From Azolla caroliniana (Eukaryota; Polypodiophyta): a stretch of 64,000 nt of DNA. Positions within the stretch are counted from its first letter, which is position 1, and each line of letters begins with the position of its first letter. The notes below the pieces were generated by a model, which had not been told where the DNA came from, did not search any database, and was given only the letters and a program-made list of their open reading frames with translations. The stretch covers positions 8,370,001 through 8,434,000 of the forward strand of contig JBHGNT010000015.1 of NCBI GenBank assembly GCA_043228905.1. Reading direction: 5' to 3'. Shown piece by piece: positions 1-10,724 of this stretch. The position numbers and the translations under genes are program-made.

Positions 1-243
1 TGCTTCGCCTTCTCCGTTTGCCAACGCGTGGAGAAGGGATTCGGTTTCCCGGAGGCTGCTTAGGCTGCTGCCGTCGTCCGGCTGCGATGTTTGCTGTAAC
101 CAGAGGGAGTCCTCTACTACTCTCCGGATTACGTTGGAAAACGAGCGATCCGCTCTAATTTCCTGTGCCGCTTGCTGGAAAGCCTTGCGTCTCCTTTGCC
201 TTTCGGCAAGGCGTCGAGTTCGATCTGTAACCAGGTCGTGCAT
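1..243 (-). CDS. gypsy A2 gag, N-terminal fragment
   Basis: Open for 81 codons from an ATG at 243 to the window edge with no stop. The N terminus is basic (DRTRRLAERQRRRK), followed by a helical segment with EIRADRSFSNVIRRV and a serine-rich turn PDDGSSLSSL. The same pattern (EIRANRSFSKVIRRV, PDEGSSLSSL) occurs in copy A1 near 61370-61450, so it is the conserved head of the A-family gag. The ATG lies about 65 bases after the LTR and is the first in the leader. The role is inferred from position: virus-like particle protein of the retrotransposon. I recognise no named domain in this head. It may extend out of the window as an intact frame. Confidence 0.6.
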   Translation of the reverse strand, partial: MHDLVTDRTRRLAERQRRRKAFQQAAQEIRADRSFSNVIRRVVEDSLWLQQTSQPDDGSSLSSLRETESLLHALANGEGEA

Positions 244-308
244 TGATCTAGACATCCATCCGTGCCGTCGTTCGCTGCAAAAACAGGAATCGTGGTCGCC
301 AAAAGCTG

Positions 309-741
309 TGTTAACTCTTTGGGCCGGACAATGGCCTAACACAGGGTGTCTACGGGAGACACTTCACCAAAGGGTGTTACGGCAACCAGATTAGACTTCA
401 ATGCTTAATTCGACTTAATTAAGTTACTTATTAGGATCGTCTTCATAACACGCGTAAGATATAACAATTAAGACAGGACGGCAATTAACACAGAGATATA
501 ACAACGCTTAACCTTTCATTAATTAACCGCTAACTATTACAATGTATCCGGGCCTTTAAATAGGTTTCCGGTCTGTATTACAAAACGGTGCCATCCGCAC
601 CTGTTCGGGATCGGTCCGGATCCGGAACGGCATACCGATTCCGGTCCGTCCGTCCACACTCATAGCTTAATTACAACCACATTCCTATTACTTAATTAGC
701 TCTCCGTTTCCCACTCTAGACTCCTTTGCCGGCCGGTAACA
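309..741 (-). repeat. LTR of gypsy A2 (5' LTR)
   Basis: In element sense it starts TGTTACCGGCC (at 741) and ends GAGTTAACA (at 309). The boundaries come from comparison with the LTRs of A1 (33442-33858 plus 40701-40754; 61564-61657 plus 62429-62817) and the LTR at 10228-10724. The primer-site region follows at 289-308 with the core TTTTGGCGACCAC, shared with families A and B. A short TATAAA-like promoter is expected but is eroded here; the upstream GC-rich block of CCGG motifs is retained. Confidence 0.7.
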
Positions 742-2754
742 GTTTCGGTATTCCGGAAGTTAGTAAGACTCCGGTACCAAGATGGCTCCAGCATGGCAGA
801 GCATATGAATTCCTTCCAGGGGCTGATACACCAGGCAACGTCATTGGAAGTACCCCTTGCCGATGAGGTATTAGCGTTACTCCTGCTCGGTTCCCTCCCG
901 GATAGCTGGGAGACGTTGGTTGTAACTTTGGGCAACGCCGGGCCGGAAGGAAAACGGTTATCCCTAGCAAGAGTAAAGTCGAGCCTGCTAGATGAGGAGG
1001 CGCGTCGGAAAGACAAAGATACGAGCTCCGACTCCAAAGCGCTTCTTACCGAATCGGAACGCGGAAGACATAGAAACCATAGTCCCCAGAACCGGGAGAA
1101 GTCGGGGACACGGTCAAAGTCAAGGGGGAGGCCTACTTGCTTCTATTGCGGCAAGCCGAGACACTTCCAAAAGAATTGTCGGCATTTCCGTAAAGACAAG
1201 GAAATCGACGGTACCGATTCGAAGCAAACCCCGGACCGGAACGGTAAAGACCGGAGGGGACCGGACCGGAAGGGAACGACGGCAATCGCGGCAAGTGAAG
1301 AAGAGTTGATGCTCATCACCGAGGAGAGTGAAATAAACCTTGTCGGCGACGAGATGACCTGGGTGGTAGACTCCGGAGCGTCGTTCCACCTTACCCCGGA
1401 CCGGAAATGCTTCTCATTCTATGCAGCCGGTGATCACGGCTATGTCCGGATGGGGAATGAAGGTACATGCCGAATTATCGGCATAGGAGACGTGTGGCTA
1501 TCAACACCAACCGGATGCAAGTTGTTGCTGAAGGATGTACGACACGTTCCGGAGGTTCGTCTGAACCTGATATCAGCCGGTCGGCTAGATGATGAAGGCT
1601 ACACGGGTAGCATCCGGAACGGGGTCATGAAATTCAGCAAAGGGAGCCTGATTGTGGCTCGGGCCCGGAAGGTCAACATGTTGTACCTGATGAATGCCCG
1701 GTTATGTCCGGAAGAAGTGAATGTGGCATCCGACACTGCCGGTGAGCTGTGGCACAAGAGGTTGTGTCATATGAGCGAGAAGGGGATGAAGAGGCTTGCA
1801 GACGACAACCTCATTCCAGTGAAGAACGTGCACTTAGAGAAGTGCATTGATTGTCTGGCCAGTAACCAAAACCGGACCTCCTTCCGACCAAGGCCACCGA
1901 TGAGACGTAATGCACCACTGGAGTTGGTGCATACGGATGTGTGTCAAGTAGACACGAAGTCACATGCCGGAGTGCAGTACTTCGTGACATTCATAGATGA
2001 CCACATCCGGAAGCTGTGGGCCACACCACTGAAGACGAAGGATCAGGTGTTATCCGTCTTCAAAGAGCTCCACGCGAGAGTGGAAAGAGAAACCGGCCGG
2101 AAGCTGAAGGCGGTTCGAGCAGATCACGGAGGAGAGTATCGGGGGCAGTTCGAGGAGTACTGCCGCTCGAAGGGAATCCAGCTCGAATTTACCGTGCCGA
2201 AGACGCCGGAACTAAACGGACTGGTCGAGAGGATGAACTGGACCATAATGAGGAGGGTCCGGAGTATGCTAGCGCATGCAAAATTACCCAAGAAGTTTTG
2301 GGCTGAGGCACTGTCGACGGTGACATACGTGATAAATAGATCACCCTCAGTACCCTTGGACGGAGACACGCCACAGAGAGTGTGGACCGGTAAGGAAGTA
2401 TCCTACCGGCATCTAAAGGTGTTCGGTTGTCTCGCGTACGTGCATGTAGCTAAGGACCGGAGAGGAAAGTTAGATCCAAAGACCCGGCCATGCATATTCC
2501 TCGGTTACGGTGACGATGAGTTCGGCTACCGAGTGTGGGACATGGTCGACAAGAAGGTATTCCGGAGTCGAGATATTATCTTCATGGAGGATAAGACGGT
2601 CGTCGACTGGGAGTCGGAGAAGAAGATAATGAACTCCGAGTCGACCGGTAAGGACAGACTCTATGATGAGCAGACCAAACCGGCAAGAGACCGGTTAGCA
2701 CTCGAGGAACCAGCCGGCTACGGTGAGGATACCGAACCGGCAAAGAAGAGGTAG
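742..2754 (+). pseudogene. copia F1 gag-protease-integrase
   Basis: The frame is open from the A2 junction (742), so the true start is missing. In order: UBN2-type gag with SMAEHMNSF and LLGSLPDSWETLVVTL; CCHC zinc knuckle CFYCGKPRHFQKNC (about 1138-1180); aspartic protease site VVDSGASFHL (about 1363-1392); GAG-pre-integrase with LWHKRLCHMSEKG (about 1750); integrase core with HTDVCQVD, ADHGGEY and NGLVERMN, giving the DDE triad near 1936, 2122 and 2230. The usual DNGGE motif reads DHGGE and DDHSRK reads DDHIRK, both likely decay. The frame then ends at a stop at 2752, where a one-base shift separates it from RT. Confidence 0.9.
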
Positions 2755-4490
2755 AGGAAGCTGAGACCGGAACCGGCCAAGACCCCGAATCGGATTCGGA
2801 TGAAGAGCAAATGGAGGAGCCGGTTACCGAAGCCAGAAGACGGAGATATCCTCTTAGAGAGAGAAGGGCGCCCCGGAGATTTCCAGATGTAGGGCATGTT
2901 CTGCTGACCGATGAGGGGGAGCCGGAAAGCTTCGAAGAAGCGAAGGAAGACACCCACAGCCGAAAATGGTTAAGTGCCATGCAGGATGAGATGGATTCCC
3001 TGCATGAGAACCATACGTATGAATTGGTGGAGTTGTCGAAAGGAAAGCGGGCACTCCGAAACAAGTGGGTGTACAAGTTGAAACCGGGAGATGCCGGCAA
3101 CCCCCCGAGATACAAAGCCAGGATCGTGGTCAAGGGGTTCCAGCAAAAGAAGGGCGTGGACTTCGATGAGATATTTGCCCCGGTAGTAAAGATGACCTCC
3201 ATCCGGACGGTGCTGAGTATAGCAGCAAGCATGGACCTCGAGGTAGAGCAGCTGGACGTGAAGACGACATTCCTTCACGGCGACCTCGAAGAGGAAATCT
3301 ACATGCAGCAACTGGAAGGGTTTGTGGAGAAAAGGAGCACCTGGTATGCCGGTTGATGAAGAGCCTGTACGGACTAAAGCATGCTCCCCGGCAATGGTAC
3401 CGGAAGTTCGACTCCTTCATGACCGATCAAGGGTACCACAAGACACAGGCCGATCACTGCGTGTTTGTGAAGAAGTTCGAAGGAGGGGACTTCCTAATAC
3501 TCCTCCTATACGTGGATGACATGTTGGTCGTCGGACGTGACCAAGTCAAAATACGGATGTTGAAGAAGGCTCTAAACCGGACCTTCTCAATGAAAGACGT
3601 GGGTCCGGCAAGACAGATGTTGGGGATGCACATCATTCGGGACCGGTTAAAGAAGCAACTATGGTTGTCACAGGAGAAGTATGTGACAAAGGTGCTTCAC
3701 CGGTTCAACATGTCAGAAGCGAAACCGGTCGGATCGACACTTCCGGCAAACTGCAGGCTATCCGGCAAGCAAAGCCCGAAGACGAAAGTAGAGAAGGCGG
3801 ATATGATGAAGATTCCATATGCCTCTGCCGTCGGGAGCTTGATGTACGCTATGGTGTGTACCCGACCGGATATAGGATACGCAGTCAGAGTGGTGAGCCG
3901 GTTCATGAGTAATCCCGGCAAGGAGCACTGGAACGTAGTCATGGATACTCCGGTACTTGAAGGGCACTTCAAATATGTGTCTCCGATTCGGCTCCAGAAA
4001 ACCTCAACTGGACGGTTTCACCGATTCGGACATGTCGGCTGATGTGGATACCATCCGGTCTACATCCGGGTATGTAATGACATATGCGGGGGGAGTTGTT
4101 TCATGGCAGTCGAGGCTGCAGAAGACAGTTGCATTGTCAACCACGGAGGCGGAGTACATGGTAGCTGTGGAAGCCGGCAAGGAAATCTTATGGATGAAGG
4201 ACTTCATCGGTGAGCTCAGGTTTAGGCAAGAGGAATATTGACTCTATTGCGACAGTCAAAGTGCCATCCACCTTCATAGAATGCGGCATACCATTCCCGG
4301 ACGAAGCATATCCAGCGGAGGTATCACTGGATCCGAGAAAGAGTAGATGACCAGGAGTTCGCACTGACGAAGATCCACACGGCTGAGAACGGGTCAGATA
4401 TGCTGACCAAAGTGCTGACACTCAACAAGCTGGATGCATGCCGGAAGAGAATCGGACTGGTAAGACACCCCATGCCGGAGTGAAGGGGGA
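2755..4490 (+). pseudogene. copia F1 reverse transcriptase-RNase H
   Basis: Copia RT begins with the RRYPLRERRAPRRF linker (about 2835) and continues through NKWVYKLKPGD, KARIVVKGFQQKKGVDFDEIF and LDVKTTFLHGDLEEEIYM. A frame change near 3350 precedes KSLYGLKHAPRQWY. The catalytic YVDDMLVV box is intact at about 3510-3535. A second frame change near 3945 leads into RNase H (TDSDMSADVD, STTEAEYMVAV), which meets a stop at 4239 and continues as CDSQSAIHL. Because frames 3, 2 and 3 are needed in turn, no full-length enzyme can be made. Confidence 0.88.
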
Positions 4491-4493
4491 GTT

Positions 4494-5332
4494 TGTTGGG
4501 AGACAGGTCCCTCCGGATGGGAAGGGAGAAGAACAGTGCCGACGAACAGACTACGGAGTACCCGGCTACGGTATGAGGAGTACCCGGCTACGGAGAGCCG
4601 GTATGATACAGACCCGGTGTGAACCGGATGAGGAGTACTCGGCTACGGAGAGCCGGATGGTGCAGGCCCGGTATGAACCGGATGAGGAGTACCCGGCTAC
4701 GGAGAGCCGGATGGTGCAGGCCCGGTATGAACCGGATGAGGAGTACCCGGCTACGGAGAGCCGGATGGTGCAGGCCCGGTATACGGAGAGCCGGATGGTG
4801 CAGGCCCGGTATGAACCGGATGAGGAGTACCCGACTACAGAGAGCCGGATGATGCAGGCCCAGTATGAACCGGAGGAAGAGACATATTTGTAAATATGTT
4901 TCTGAGAGCCCATTGTGGCTATATTTGTAAATAGCCAAAAAGTCATATTAGTATAAATATGACTTAGGGCAAACTAATATTATGTTGTTGTTATTCTTCC
5001 TTGTTGGTGCAAGAAGAAGAGAGAGTGCGTAACTATACAGAGTGAGAGAGAGAGACGAGGTCGTTGCCTCTGTTGTAACCGCCGCTTGTGGCGAAGATTT
5101 GTGAGCACGAGGTCGGTGCTTCAGTGAACTCACTGTTTTGTACATTCATACATAGTGACAGTTTGCAGCCTGTGGGCTGCCGTGGTTTTTCCCCTAGCTT
5201 GGGGTTTTCCACGTTAACCTCCTGTGTACCATTTCTCCTCTTTGTGTCGTGTTCTATTTCCCGTTTTTTGTGTATGAAAAGAATCTCGGTTGTGGCCGAG
5301 CGTTGGACATAAGGAACGACAAGTTCCTGTCA
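4494..5332 (+). repeat. LTR of copia F1 (3' LTR, 839 bp)
   Basis: Starts TGTTGGGAGACAGG directly after the purine tract and ends TTCCTGTCA. The right boundary is set by the independent copy at 37726-39381, whose TSD fixes the LTR end as GTTCCCGTCA. U3 holds a 54-bp minisatellite (4563-4876). A TATA box TATAAATA sits at 4952-4959 and a (GA)n run about 91 bp after it (5043-5055). Confidence 0.85.
4563..4876 (+). repeat. 54-bp minisatellite in copia F1 LTR U3
   Basis: About five to six tandem units, one of them shortened near 4780. The unit contains CCGGCTACGGAGAGCCGG, an inverted repeat with 6-bp arms CCGGCT/AGCCGG around a 6-base loop, followed by CGGTATGAACCGGATGAGG. The same array appears in inverse orientation at about 5790-6000, 38240-38450 and 39113-39330. 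Fifty-four is a multiple of three, so it makes a spurious repetitive reading frame. It lies upstream of the LTR TATA box, where enhancer repeats would be found; that role is inference. Confidence 0.85.
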
Positions 5333-5554
5333 CAGAAAACGGGAATAATGAACGATACGAAGAAGAGACGAGTACGCAGGATGTTTACGTGGAAAACCCA
5401 AACTAAGGGAAAAACTACGGCAGCCCACAGGCTGCAAACTATCACTATGTTAGAATGTACAACAGTGAGTTCACGGAGAAAACGACCTCGTGCTCACGAT
5501 CCTCGCCACAGGCGGCGGTTACAACAGAGGCAATGACCTCTTTCTCTCTCTCTC

Positions 5555-5589
<35 letters not shown>

Positions 5590-6021
5590 GTACACAGTTA
5601 CGCGCTCTCTCTCCTTGCACCAACAAGAATGACAACAACACTCACTAAAAGTTTGCCCTAAGTCATATTTATACTAATATGACTTTTCGGCTATTTACAA
5701 ATATAGCCACGATGGACTCTCAGAGACATATTTACGAGTATGTCTCTTCATCCGGAGAGCACTCCTCACCGGGTCTTCACCATCCGGCTCTCCGTAGCCG
5801 GGTACTCCTCATCCGGTTCTCACCGGGTCTGTACCATCCGGCTCTCTGTAGCCGGGTACTCCTCATCCGGTTCTCACCGGGTCTGTACCATCCGGCTCTC
5901 CGTAGCCGAGTACTCCTCATCCGGTTCTCACCAGGTCTGCACCATCCGGTCCTCCGTAGCCGGGTACTCCTCATCCGGTTCTCACCGGGTCTGCACCATC
6001 CGGAGGGACCTGTCTCCCAAC
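5333..6021 (-). repeat. second copia F1 LTR, inverted (tail to tail)
   Basis: Reads as the reverse complement of the F1 LTR: GTTTACGTGG near 5390, TTTATACTAATATGAC near 5668 (inverted TATA region), four inverted 54-bp units, ending CTCCCAACA at 6021. It lacks about the first 63 bases of a full inverted LTR; the junction with the preceding LTR falls at a shared CACAGAAAA. It contains a (CT)n tract at about 5540-5588. No spacer separates the two LTRs, so 4494-6021 is one large imperfect palindrome. Confidence 0.85.
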
Positions 6022-6166
6022 AGTTTCTTCGAGTCGTGTGGCTGTCGTCGGTGTGCGTGAGTAGGACCCCGTGTCGGGTCCATTACCGGGTTGCCGGTTG
6101 TAAGCTATTGACTATAGTAATCGGATTCCTGTTTTCCTTGCTCTTAATCTCTCTCTGTGTACTTGC

Positions 6167-6265
<99 letters not shown>

Positions 6266-6328
6266 TGGTCTGAGACCCCCGTGGCCCCGCCTCTTTCTAC
6301 ACGCATGCGCGTAACAACACGACAACGT
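6022..6328. repeat. (CT)n microsatellite and unrecognised flank
   Basis: Sits between the inverted F1 LTR and the broken 3' end of copia F2. About 96 bp (6168-6264) is uninterrupted CT repeat. The rest is unique sequence with a short inverted repeat GGACCC/GGGTCC near 6064-6080. I recognise no gene. It replaces the expected F2 RNase H and 3' LTR junction. Confidence 0.7.
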
Positions 6329-7661
6329 TCCAGTGCTCTCTTCCGGGATTCCTCATGAACCGGCTCACCACTCCGACTCCATATCCGATATCCGGCCGGG
6401 TACACACCATTGCGTACATTAAGCTCCTGATGGCAGCGGCATATGGTATCTTCATCATATCCGCCTCCTCTGCCTTTGTGCTCGGGCTCTGCTTTTCGGA
6501 TAGCTTGTAGTTTGCCGGAAGTGTTGATCCGACCGGTTTCGCATCCGACATGTTGAACCGTTGTAGCACCTTCGTCACATACTTTTCCTGTGACAGCCAC
6601 AATAGCTTCTTCGACCGGTCCCGGATGATGTGCATCCCCAATATCTGTCTTGCCAGACCCAAGTCTTTCATTGAGAAGGTCTGATTCAGGGCCTTCTTCA
6701 GCATCCGTATTTTGACTTGGTTTCGTCTGACTATCAGCATATCATCCACGTATAAGAGTAATATCAGAGAATCTCCTCCATCAAATTTCTTCACAAAGAC
6801 GCAGTGATTGGCTTGTGTCTTGTGGTACCCTTGATCCGTCATGAAGGCGTCGAACTTCCGGTACCATTGCCGGGGAGCTTGTTTCAGTCTGTATAAGCTC
6901 TTCTTCAGCTAGCATACCAGGTGCTCCTTCCCTTTCTTCGCGAATCCTTTCGGTTGCTGCATGTAGATCTCCTCTTCGAGGTCACCATGGAGGAATGTTG
7001 TCTTGACGTGTAGTTGCTCTACCTCGAGGTCCATGCTTGCCGCTATGCCCAATACCGTTCGGATGGATGTCATCTTTACTACCGGGGCAAAGATCTCATC
7101 GAAATCCACTCCTTTCTTCTGTTGGAAGCCCTTCACCACAATTCGGGCCTTATACCTGGGTGGATTTCCGGCATCTCCCGGTTTCAACTTGTACACCCAC
7201 TTGTTCTAGAGTGCTCTCTTCCCTTTCGGCAACTCCGTTAGTTCATATGTGTCGTTCTCATGTATGGAATCCATCTCATCCTACATGGCACTCAACCACT
7301 TGCGGTTGTGGGTGTCTCTCTTTACTTCTTCGAAGCTTTCCGGCTCCCCCTCATCGGTTAGCAACACATGCTCTCTATCCGGAAATTTCTGGGGGGCTCT
7401 TCTCTCTCGGAGAGGATATCTCCGTCCCTGGTTTCTGACTACTAGTTCCTCCATTTGTTCCTCATCCAAATCCGATTCGGGATCTTGTCTGGTTTTGGTG
7501 TCTTCTTCTTCTTCTTCCGTCGGTTCGGTTTCCTGTCCGTATCTGGCCGGTTCGTCAAGTGTCATCCGGTTACCGGCTAGCATCCGGTTTTCAACCAGGT
7601 AAGTCCTTGTGTCCTCAAGCCGGTTTTCAATAAATGATCTGGAGTTCATCACCTTCTCCAA
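6329..7661 (-). pseudogene. copia F2 reverse transcriptase
   Basis: Reads from 7661 down. The linker RRYPLRERRAPQKF lies near 7400. NKWVYKLKPGD is reached after a stop (codon TAG near 7209), then KARIVVKGFQQKKGVDFDEIF and VKTTFLHGDLEEEIYM. After a stop and frame change near 6900 comes MTDQGYHKTQANHCVF with the catalytic YVDDMLIV (about 6735-6760). The frame ends soon after GREHWNVV where the element is truncated, so RNase H is absent. Several frame changes make it non-functional. Confidence 0.85.
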
Positions 7662-9588
7662 CTCCTAGTCGGCAATGGTCCCGTCCCGTCTTCGATGAAG
7701 ACTATGTCCCGACTCCAAGACACCTTCTTGTCGACCAGATCCCACACGCGGTAACTGAACTCATCATCGCCGTATCCAAGGAATATGCATGGCATGGACT
7801 TCAGATCCAGCTTTGCTCTATTGTTCTTCGCCACATGCACGTATTCGAGACACCCGAACACCTTTAGATGCCAGTCAAAGACATCTTTACCGGTCCATAC
7901 TTTCTGAGGTGTGTCTCCGTCCAAGGGTACTGAGGGTGATCTATTTATCACATAGGTAGCCGTCGTGAGCGCCTCAGCCCAAAACGTCTTGGGTAACTTT
8001 GCATGTGCTAGCATGCTCCGAACTCTCTCCATTATGGTCCGATTCATCCTTTCGACCAACCCGTTTAGTTTCAGCGTCTTCGACACAGTAAACTTGAGTC
8101 GGATTCCCTTCGACCGACAGTACTCCTCTAACTGCCCCCAATATTCTCCTCCGTTATCTGCTTGAACCGCCTTCAACTTCCGGCCGGTTTCTCTTTCCAC
8201 CCTCGCGTGGAGCTCCTTGAAGACGGATAACACCTGATCCTTCGTCTTCAATGGTGAGACCCACAGCTTCCGGCTATGGTCATCTATGAACATCACGAAG
8301 TACTGTGATCCGGCATGTGACTTCGTGTCCACTTGACACACATCCGTATGCACTAGCTCCAGTGGTGCATTCCGTCTCATCGGTGGTCTTGACCGGAAGG
8401 AGGTACAGTTTTTCTTGTCGGCCAAGCAGTCGATGCACTTCTCAAGTTGCACATCCTTCACCGGAATGAGGTTGTCTTCGGCAAGCCTCTTCATCCCCTT
8501 CTCACTCATGTGACACAATCTTTTGTGCCACAGCTCACCGACAGTGTCGGAAGTAATGTTCACTTCTTATTCCCGGCATAACCAGGCGTTCATAAGGTAC
8601 AACGTGTTGACTTTCCAGGTCTGAGCCACTATTAGGCTCCCCTTGCTGAACTTCATGACTCCATTCCGGATGCTACCTGTGTAGCCTTCATCATCTAGTC
8701 AACCGACTGATATTAGGTTCAATCGAACCTTCAGAACGTGTCAGACATCCTTCAACAGCAACTTGCATCCGGTTGGTGTCGTCAACCACACGTCTCCTAT
8801 GCCGACAATTCGGCATGTACCTTCATTCCCCATCCGGACACAGCCGTGCTCACCGGCTGTGTAGGATGAGAAGCATTTCCGGTCCGGGGTAAGGTGGAAC
8901 GACGCTCCGGAATCGACAACCCACGTTGTCTCGTCACCGGCAAGGTTCAACTCACTCTCTTCGGTGATGAGCATTAGTTCCTCTTCACTTGCCACGATCG
9001 CCGTCGTTCCCTTCCGGTCCGGGCCTCGCCGATCCGAACCGTTTCGGTCCGGTGACTTCTTTGAATCAGTACTGTCAATTCCCTTGTCTTTCCAGAAATA
9101 CCGACAGTTCTTCTGGAAGTGCCCCAGCTTGCCGCAATAGAAGCAAGTGGGCCTCTTCCTTGACTTTGACCGTGTCCCCGACTTTTCCCAGTTCTGGGGA
9201 CTCTGATTCCTTTGTCTTCCACGTTCCGATTCAGTAAGGAGGGCTTTGGCGTCGGAGATCACCTCCTTGTCTTTCCGACACGCCTCCTCATCTAGCAAGC
9301 TCGACTTGACTCTTCCTAGGAATAGTTGTTTTCCTTCCAGCCTGGGGTTGGCCAACGTGACAACTAACATCTCCCACCTATCCGGGAGGGAATCGAGTAG
9401 GAGTAGAGCAAGTATCTCATCGGCGAGATCTTGTCCCACACTGTGGCATCGATCTTGTCCGGTCTCTTGTCCCCGAACTGAACCGGTAACCAAAGATCTT
9501 TGACCACGAGCATGTCTCTCATCTTCGATTTCCACACTGAGTAGTTGGAGTCGGTGAGCTTGAACATGCCGCCGAACGATTCTTCCAT
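7662..9588 (-). pseudogene. copia F2 gag-protease-integrase
   Basis: The likely gag start is the ATG at 9588, 15 bases after the primer site (EESFGGMFKLTDSNYSVWK). An internal deletion joins DATVWDKIS to the later gag segment LALLLLDSLPDRWEMLVV, removing roughly 60-70 residues with a frame change. Then come zinc knuckle CFYCGKLGHFQKNC (about 9115-9160), protease VVDSGASFHL (about 8910), GAG-pre-integrase LWHKRLCHMSEKG (about 8530), and integrase with HTDVCQVD, ADNGGEYWG and NGLVERMN. Integrase is the best-kept part, open for about 300 codons (8563-7649). Confidence 0.87.
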
Positions 9589-9602
9589 TTCCTGTGTTGT
9601 TT

Positions 9603-9614
9603 GCTCTGATACCA
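9603..9614 (-). other. primer binding site of copia F2
   Basis: Reads TGGTATCAGAGC on the minus strand, the classical copia site complementary to the 3' end of initiator tRNA-Met. It is separated from the LTR end (9618) by three bases. Confidence 0.9.
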
Positions 9615-9617
9615 GTT

Positions 9618-10127
9618 TGTTGAGAAATAGCGCGGAATATCGCTCATCCACAACCGAGTCTTGAACACTTCGATGAGAATGGAGAACACAAACATGGGAA
9701 CTAAAGAGTGAACAGAAGATGTTTACATGGAAAACCCTAATAGGGAAAAACCGTGGGAGCCCACAAACTCTGAACTATCACTATGAAGAGAAGGGGTACA
9801 ATCAGAGACTCGTAGGCAACAACCTCGAGCTCGATTTCTTCACCAGGTGGCGGTTACAACAGAGTATTGCTTTGTATCTCTCTTTCTCTCTCTCTCTCTC
9901 TGTCGTTCTCACCGTACAACCGTTACAACAACAATGATCAACTACACATATAAACTGATTGCCCTAAGTCATATTTATACTTATATGAATTTAGGGCTAT
10001 TTACAAATATAGCCTCAATGGGCTTACTGAGAAACATATTTACAGATATGTCTTCTACATTCGGTTCTCACCGGGTCTTCTATGTCCGGTTCTCAAGATC
10101 CCATCCGGAGGGACCGAAATCCCAACA
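9618..10127 (-). repeat. 5' LTR of copia F2 (510 bp)
   Basis: In element sense starts TGTTGGGATTTCGG at 10127 and ends ATTTCTCAACA at 9618, next to the primer site. The TATA box is on the minus strand at 9972-9979 (TATAAATA). A (CT)n tract on the plus strand at 9877-9902 lies about 77 bp downstream of it in transcription sense. It lacks the long 54-bp array of F1, with only two CCGGTTCTC-type remnants near 10062-10095. Confidence 0.85.
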
Positions 10128-10227
10128 CTTAAGAATTTGGCTCGATGGGGGGTTGAAGTTCAAGTATCAAGTGTAGCAGTTGTTTGGGTAGTTACTGAAT
10201 CAGCTGCATGGTTTCATGGGTGGAATG

Positions 10228-10724
10228 TGTTGGCTAGCAAGGCAAAAGGGCCGGTTAGAGTCCAGAATGTAAAAGGGGTATTTAATTACGAATAGGGAGT
10301 TGAAATTAATAAGTACTATGTTATTTTGAGAATTAATAAGTATTATGTTAAGTTGAGAAGCGGGCGGACGGACCCATAATTGGTATGTCAATTCGGATCC
10401 GAACCAGATCGTTGCTGGTTGCCAGTTGGCACCGATTTGTAACTCAGTCAAAGACCTATAAAAGGAACCGGCAAGAATGTAATCAATGACAGATAATTAA
10501 TAGAAGTGTTGTTGTTTATGTATGTTTAGTGTCTATCTGGTTACCGTCTTGTGCTTAATATAATTAATCTTACTCGTGTATTACGACTAATTAAGAGTGT
10601 CAGTTAGTGACCGATTATGACCCATTCGATACTACGGTCTATCCATATCTCCCCGTACCACCCTTTGGTGAAGTGTTCCATAGGGACACCCTCTGTTACG
10701 GCTTGTCCAGCCTAAGGGATAACA
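10228..10724 (+). repeat. A-type LTR (497 bp)
   Basis: Starts TGTTGGCTAGCAAGGC and ends AAGGGATAACA. Shared A landmarks in order are GTCCAGAATG, ACGGACCCATAATTGG, a TATAAAA box at 10457-10463, AGTGTTGTTGTT, the CGTGTATTACGA block, and the terminal ACCACCCTTTGGTGAAGTGT. TTTTTGGTGACCAC follows at 10728. Confidence 0.8.

Larger units (their letters stand above)
1..741 (-). mobile_element. Ty3/gypsy family A, copy A2 (5' end only)
   Basis: Minus-strand gypsy element cut off by the window edge. It comprises a 5' LTR (309-741), a short leader and the start of gag. The same LTR, leader and gag start recur in copy A1 near 61300-61660 and 62429-62817, which identifies it. It lies directly against codon-continuous copia F1 gag at 742, so it most likely inserted into that gag; F1's 5' part would then lie left of the window. 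A target-site duplication cannot be tested because the other end is outside. Confidence 0.75.
742..5332 (+). mobile_element. Ty1/copia family F, copy F1 (5'-truncated by A2)
   Basis: Gag-protease-integrase-RT-RNase H in copia order, followed by a purine tract (TGAAGGGGGAG, about 4480-4491) and a 3' LTR from 4494. The 5' LTR, primer site and first part of gag are absent because A2 abuts at 742. Three frame changes (near 2745, 3350 and 3945) and a stop at 4239 show it is dead. Its closest relatives here are F2 (6329-10127) and the internally deleted copy 37726-39381. Confidence 0.9.
6329..10127 (-). mobile_element. Ty1/copia family F, copy F2 (3'-truncated)
   Basis: Minus-strand copia with a 5' LTR at 9618-10127, a Met-type primer site at 9603-9614, gag, protease, integrase and RT. 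It is cut off in the RT-RNase H connection at 6329, just after REHWNV. Its own 3' LTR and RNase H are missing. The LTR differs from F1 at both ends although the middle is alignable (GTTTACATGGAAAACCC), so F2 is a separate subfamily. Gag is internally deleted. Confidence 0.87.

Noticed and set aside
4563-4876. Regular repeat array considered as CRISPR
   Set aside because: Units are tandem without unique spacers, in an LTR of a plant retrotransposon, and no cas genes exist.
4438-4893. Repetitive 151-codon frame over the F1 LTR (repeat YPATESRMVQARYEPDEE)
   Set aside because: It is the 54-bp U3 minisatellite read as protein; the unit length is a multiple of three and the region lies in the LTR.
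5679-6314. 211-codon frame across the inverted LTR and CT repeat
   Set aside because: Made of LTR minisatellite plus (CT)n giving SLSLSL; no coding signal.
10128-10227. 100 bp between copia F2 and the A-type LTR as a gene remnant
   Set aside because: Too short, no motif, and no match to other parts of the window.
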